From: a bacterium
GTDB lineage: Bacteria; Patescibacteriota; UBA1384; JAMDBS01; DAOVQR01
Reading direction: 5' to 3'
DNA: 7,856 nucleotides
NCBI GenBank assembly: GCA_030628575.1
Contig: DAOVQR010000027.1
Location: forward strand, 1-7,856
Shown here: piece after piece, positions 5,057-7,856 of the stretch
How the letters are laid out: each line of letters opens with the position of its first letter
Numbering within the stretch: the stretch's first letter is position 1
The notes under the pieces: generated by a model
Databases searched by the model: none
The model's input: only the letters and a program-made list of their open reading frames with translations
What the model was told of the DNA's origin: nothing
Program-made: the position numbers and the translations under genes

Positions 5057-6835
5057 TTGGCAAAATCCAGAAATTCTGGAAATGGAAAAAACAACGGGGT
5101 TCAACAAACTGGTTTTTACTGGCCAGACAAACAAACAGAGGTAGAAAAAATAATTTTACCTTTTCAAACTGTAGAAATCATCAATGAGTCACGTGAGGAT
5201 CGAAAAATTGCTGAGAAAAATGGACTATCTCTTTTTGACAAAAAGGGAAATTCCCAATGGCGAAATAAGCTTATTTGGGGTGACAATAAACTAATTATGG
5301 CATCACTTCTTGCTGAATTTGCCGGCAGAGTTAATCTGATTTGCATTGACCCGCCTTTTGCTACTAATGCTAATTTCAACATTAAAATCAAAATCGGTGA
5401 CCTTTCGTGGACAAAAAAGGCCTCTATTATTGAAGAAAAGGCATATCGCGACACTTGGGGTAAAGGATTAGATTCCTATCTCCAAATGATGTACGACCGA
5501 CTGGTTTTGATGCGTGAATTATTGGCTGATAACGGCTCAATCTATGTTCATCTTGATTGGCATGTAGGACATTATGTAAAGATTATTATGGATGAGATTT
5601 TTGGGAAAGAGAATTTTGTAAATGAAATTATTTGGCACTACAGAACAGGTAATATCGCAAATAAACAATTTCAAAGAAAACACGATTTGATATTATTTTA
5701 TTCGAAATCTAGTAAATGGAATTTTAATATTCAAGAATATAAAGAATATTATGTTCAAACATATGGACCAGATAAAAAAATTAGTTTTAAGGGTGCAAAT
5801 GATCAAGAAGATCAATATGGTAGATATCGAATTAGTCAAGTCGATGATGTCTGGAATATTTCCGCGGTGTTTACATTGGGAGGAGAACATTTACCTTTTC
5901 CCACCCAAAAACCCGAAAAATTATTAGAACGTATTATCAAAGCTTCTTCCAATAAAGGCGATATTGTGGCTGACTTTTTCTGTGGATCTGGTACAACTTT
6001 AGCAGTAGCAGAAAAATTGGGTCGGCGTTGGATTGGTTCAGATCTTTCCAAATTTGCCATCCATACTGCTCGCAAACGATTATTAGGTATTGCTGGCTGC
6101 AACCCTTTTGAAATCCTGAATCTCGGCAATTATCAAAAGGCCAAACTACGAGAAAACGGACATAGTCGCTACATTGATTTTATTCTTCAACTTTATGGTG
6201 CAACATCAATAACTGGCTATCAATGGCTGCATGGAAAAAAGAATAGGAATCTAGTACATATTGGTTCTGTGGAATCAATTATCACGGAAAAAGAAGTCCG
6301 CCAAGCAGCTCAAGAATGTTTTGATACTAAAACAAAAGCTGTTAACATTCTTGGTTGGGATTTTGAAATGGGTATTCATGACTTGGTTGATATAATCGGC
6401 GATGATTATGGAGTAAAAATCCGATTGGTGCAAATTCCCAGAGAAGCTTTGGAAATAAGAGATGGGAAAAAAGAAAAGGTAAAGTTTTTTGATCTCAATT
6501 ATCTGGAAGTAGATACACAAATTAACGATAGATCGAAAACAGTTTCTATCAAACTCAAAGATTTTGTCATTTCCAACCCGGAATATCTGCCAAATGACAT
6601 CAGAAAAAAAATCCAAAAATTCACTGATTATATTGATTATTGGGCAGTGGATTTTAATTATCAAGGCGATGTCTTTCATAATGGCTGGCAATCTTTTAGG
6701 ACACGAAAAGACAAAACCTTAGAGATAAACTGCTCTCACGCTTATCAACAAGACGGGACTTATCAAATTCTTGTTAAAGTGGTAGACATCTTTGGCAATG
6801 ACACCAATAAACTTCTGGAGGTGAATATTGGATGA
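5057..6835 (+). CDS. Beta-class DNA methyltransferase (type III Mod-like), probably adenine-N6
   Basis: A 592-residue site-specific DNA methyltransferase predicted to transfer a methyl group from S-adenosylmethionine to an exocyclic amine, protecting host DNA from the neighbouring helicase/restriction subunit. The catalytic motif IV, DPPF (98-101), precedes the cofactor motif I, DFFCGSGTT (306-314), which is the beta-class order of type III Mod proteins. LIWGDNKL (72-79) and TQKPEKLL (283-290) are typical flanking motifs. DPPF rather than SPP suggests N6-adenine over N4-cytosine. Residues about 101-280 probably hold the target-recognition region. Residues about 345-530 are not recognised, and the last ~60 residues (ending HAYQQDGTYQILVKVVDIFGN at 561-581 plus a short strand) resemble a PKD/Ig-like beta-sandwich. 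Translation starts at TTG after a strong SD. Its stop overlaps the next ATG (ATGA), indicating a coupled two-gene operon. Confidence 0.9.
   Translation: MAKSRNSGNGKNNGVQQTGFYWPDKQTEVEKIILPFQTVEIINESREDRKIAEKNGLSLFDKKGNSQWRNKLIWGDNKLIMASLLAEFAGRVNLICIDPPFATNANFNIKIKIGDLSWTKKASIIEEKAYRDTWGKGLDSYLQMMYDRLVLMRELLADNGSIYVHLDWHVGHYVKIIMDEIFGKENFVNEIIWHYRTGNIANKQFQRKHDLILFYSKSSKWNFNIQEYKEYYVQTYGPDKKISFKGANDQEDQYGRYRISQVDDVWNISAVFTLGGEHLPFPTQKPEKLLERIIKASSNKGDIVADFFCGSGTTLAVAEKLGRRWIGSDLSKFAIHTARKRLLGIAGCNPFEILNLGNYQKAKLRENGHSRYIDFILQLYGATSITGYQWLHGKKNRNLVHIGSVESIITEKEVRQAAQECFDTKTKAVNILGWDFEMGIHDLVDIIGDDYGVKIRLVQIPREALEIRDGKKEKVKFFDLNYLEVDTQINDRSKTVSIKLKDFVISNPEYLPNDIRKKIQKFTDYIDYWAVDFNYQGDVFHNGWQSFRTRKDKTLEINCSHAYQQDGTYQILVKVVDIFGNDTNKLLEVNIG
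6817..6824 (+). promoter_or_regulatory. SD of the second restriction subunit, inside the methyltransferase gene
   Basis: GGAGGTGA, a near-perfect anti-SD match, lies 7 nt before the ATG at 6832 and within the last codons of the methyltransferase. With the ATGA overlap it supports coupled translation. Confidence 0.8.
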
Positions 6836-7856
6836 TTTTGGAAGAAAAAATCAAACAAGCCGTAATTCAGTGGCGGCAAAACGGATATCCAAATATTTCA
6901 TCGGTTACCCGACATTTGCTGGAATTTTGGTTCAAGGAAGAACATATTTTATCTGATGGTTCTCCTTTCAAATTCTGGCACTGCCAAAAACAGGCAATGG
7001 AATCCCTGATTTATATCTACGAAGTTTGTAAGTATAAATCAGTTTATGAGTTGGCTCAAGGTTTTAGAGTAACTATGTCAATTGATCCCACACTGGACAT
7101 TTGGCCTAAATATTGCTTTAAAATGGCTACTGGCTCAGGAAAAACATGGGTGATGGCTTTGGCTCTACTCTGGCAGTATTTTAACAAGATCTTTGGCACG
7201 AATAACAATATAAGATATACCAGCCATTTCTTGCTTCTTGCTCCTAATTTGATAGTTCTCGATCGACTTAAAGAAGCTTTTGCTAATAATAATCTTTTTA
7301 AGAATCTTCCTTTTATTCCTTCTGAATGGCAAAGAGAATTTGATCTTCAATTTGTCTTGCAAAGTCAAAACATTCCCAGAACTGCGTCAGGAATCTTGAA
7401 TTTGACAAATATCCAACAGCTCTATCAAAGGAAAAATCATGAATTAATTAATCCTTTGGATAAATTGTTAGGCGAAAAACCCAAAAAAGATGAACAAATC
7501 ATTTATTACACATTTCTTCAACAACTTGGACAATACTCTGACCTGATGGTTTTAAACGATGAAGGTCATCATGTTCACAGCGATGACTTAGAATGGAATA
7601 AAATCATTGCTGATCTAAACGAATCAGCAACTAATGGTCTAATTATGCAATTAGATTTTACCGCTACACCCAAAGATTTGCGAGGCAGATTTTTCCCTCA
7701 CATCATCTATAATTATCCTTTGGCTCAAGCCATTAAGGATAAAATTGTTAAACGACCACGAATCGGCGAAATTACTAATGTTCCTGATTTATCAAAGGAA
7801 AAAGATTTTGTCAAAAAAAATCGTCTGCAAATTGATACTGGCGTGAGAATTCTTCA
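6832..7856 (+). CDS. Type III-like restriction/helicase subunit, 3' end beyond the window
   Basis: An open frame of 341 codons runs to the right edge with no stop. It is the N-terminal part of an SF2 helicase of the type III Res group, predicted to be the translocase/nuclease partner of the methyltransferase it overlaps. Seen motifs are an aromatic-rich N-terminal region with FKFWHCQKQAME (near residue 50), which occupies the Q-motif position; Walker A MATGSGKT (98-105, Lys104); LAPNLIVLDRLKEAF (motif Ia region); LTNIQQLY; motif II DEGHH (243-247); and DFTATPKD (motif III, around 275-282). Motif II reads DEGH instead of DEAH. Motifs IV-VI and any nuclease domain would lie beyond the window. 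It differs from the left-hand Res in N-terminal architecture and spacing of motifs, so it is a separate lineage and not a recent duplicate. The ATG at 6832 is backed by a strong SD. Confidence 0.88.
   Translation, partial: MILEEKIKQAVIQWRQNGYPNISSVTRHLLEFWFKEEHILSDGSPFKFWHCQKQAMESLIYIYEVCKYKSVYELAQGFRVTMSIDPTLDIWPKYCFKMATGSGKTWVMALALLWQYFNKIFGTNNNIRYTSHFLLLAPNLIVLDRLKEAFANNNLFKNLPFIPSEWQREFDLQFVLQSQNIPRTASGILNLTNIQQLYQRKNHELINPLDKLLGEKPKKDEQIIYYTFLQQLGQYSDLMVLNDEGHHVHSDDLEWNKIIADLNESATNGLIMQLDFTATPKDLRGRFFPHIIYNYPLAQAIKDKIVKRPRIGEITNVPDLSKEKDFVKKNRLQIDTGVRIL

Noticed and set aside
4944..5144. Plus-strand frame of 66 codons over the methyltransferase promoter
   Set aside because: Begins with TTG inside the -35 box, has no SD, and overlaps the methyltransferase start in another frame; the product is cysteine-rich nonsense.
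5836..6129. Minus-strand open frames within the methyltransferase and restriction genes (also 5164-5454, 6275-6691, 7165-7368, 2248-2472)
   Set aside because: They are antisense shadows of genes with clear catalytic motifs and have no SD or family resemblance of their own.

Overview
This is an AT-rich bacterial window with very lysine/asparagine/isoleucine-rich proteins. The style (short gene set, a LytR_C-domain membrane protein next to a DUF167 protein, strong but irregularly used Shine-Dalgarno (SD) sites, many type III-like restriction genes) would fit a Patescibacteria/CPR-type genome. That is an inference from style only; no marker gene fixes the taxon. TAG, TAA and TGA all end genes here, so TGA is an ordinary stop and the TGA=Gly code of SR1/Gracilibacteria does not apply.

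Layout, left to right, all genes on the + strand. (1) Positions 1-89 hold a perfect 34-bp palindrome with a third half-site, just upstream of a complete type III-like restriction subunit (90-2657) with helicase motifs and a C-terminal PD-(D/E)XK nuclease. (2) Positions 2704-3537 form a compact element: a REP-associated tyrosine transposase (RAYT, HUH/Y1 family; 2789-3472) bracketed by two directly repeated 64-bp units. Each unit is a pair of opposed 19-bp REP-like palindromes with a 26-bp spacer. The RAYT appears to be read from an extended -10 promoter that would give a leaderless mRNA. (3) Positions 3538-3909 have no protein gene but hold two apparent structured RNAs. One is a candidate small RNA with its own promoter, a three-stem fold, a loop resembling the anti-SD sequence of 16S rRNA, and a terminator. 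The other is a folded 5' leader whose promoter overlaps that terminator. (4) Positions 3910-4934 carry a single-pass membrane protein with a LytR_C domain and a DUF167/YggU-family protein. (5) From 4944 to the right edge runs a second restriction-modification operon: promoter, 5'-UTR hairpin, a beta-class DNA methyltransferase started by TTG with a PKD-like C-terminal tail, and, overlapping by ATGA, a second type III-like helicase/restriction subunit cut off by the window end.

The window therefore looks like a defence island: two unlike restriction subunits, with a REP/RAYT element and a short housekeeping or envelope cassette between them. The right-hand methyltransferase and helicase very likely act together. 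The left-hand Res has no methyltransferase inside the window; a partner could lie further left. The least explained and most interesting parts are the candidate small RNA at 3657-3773, the adjoining switch-like leader, and the REP-doublet/RAYT unit.
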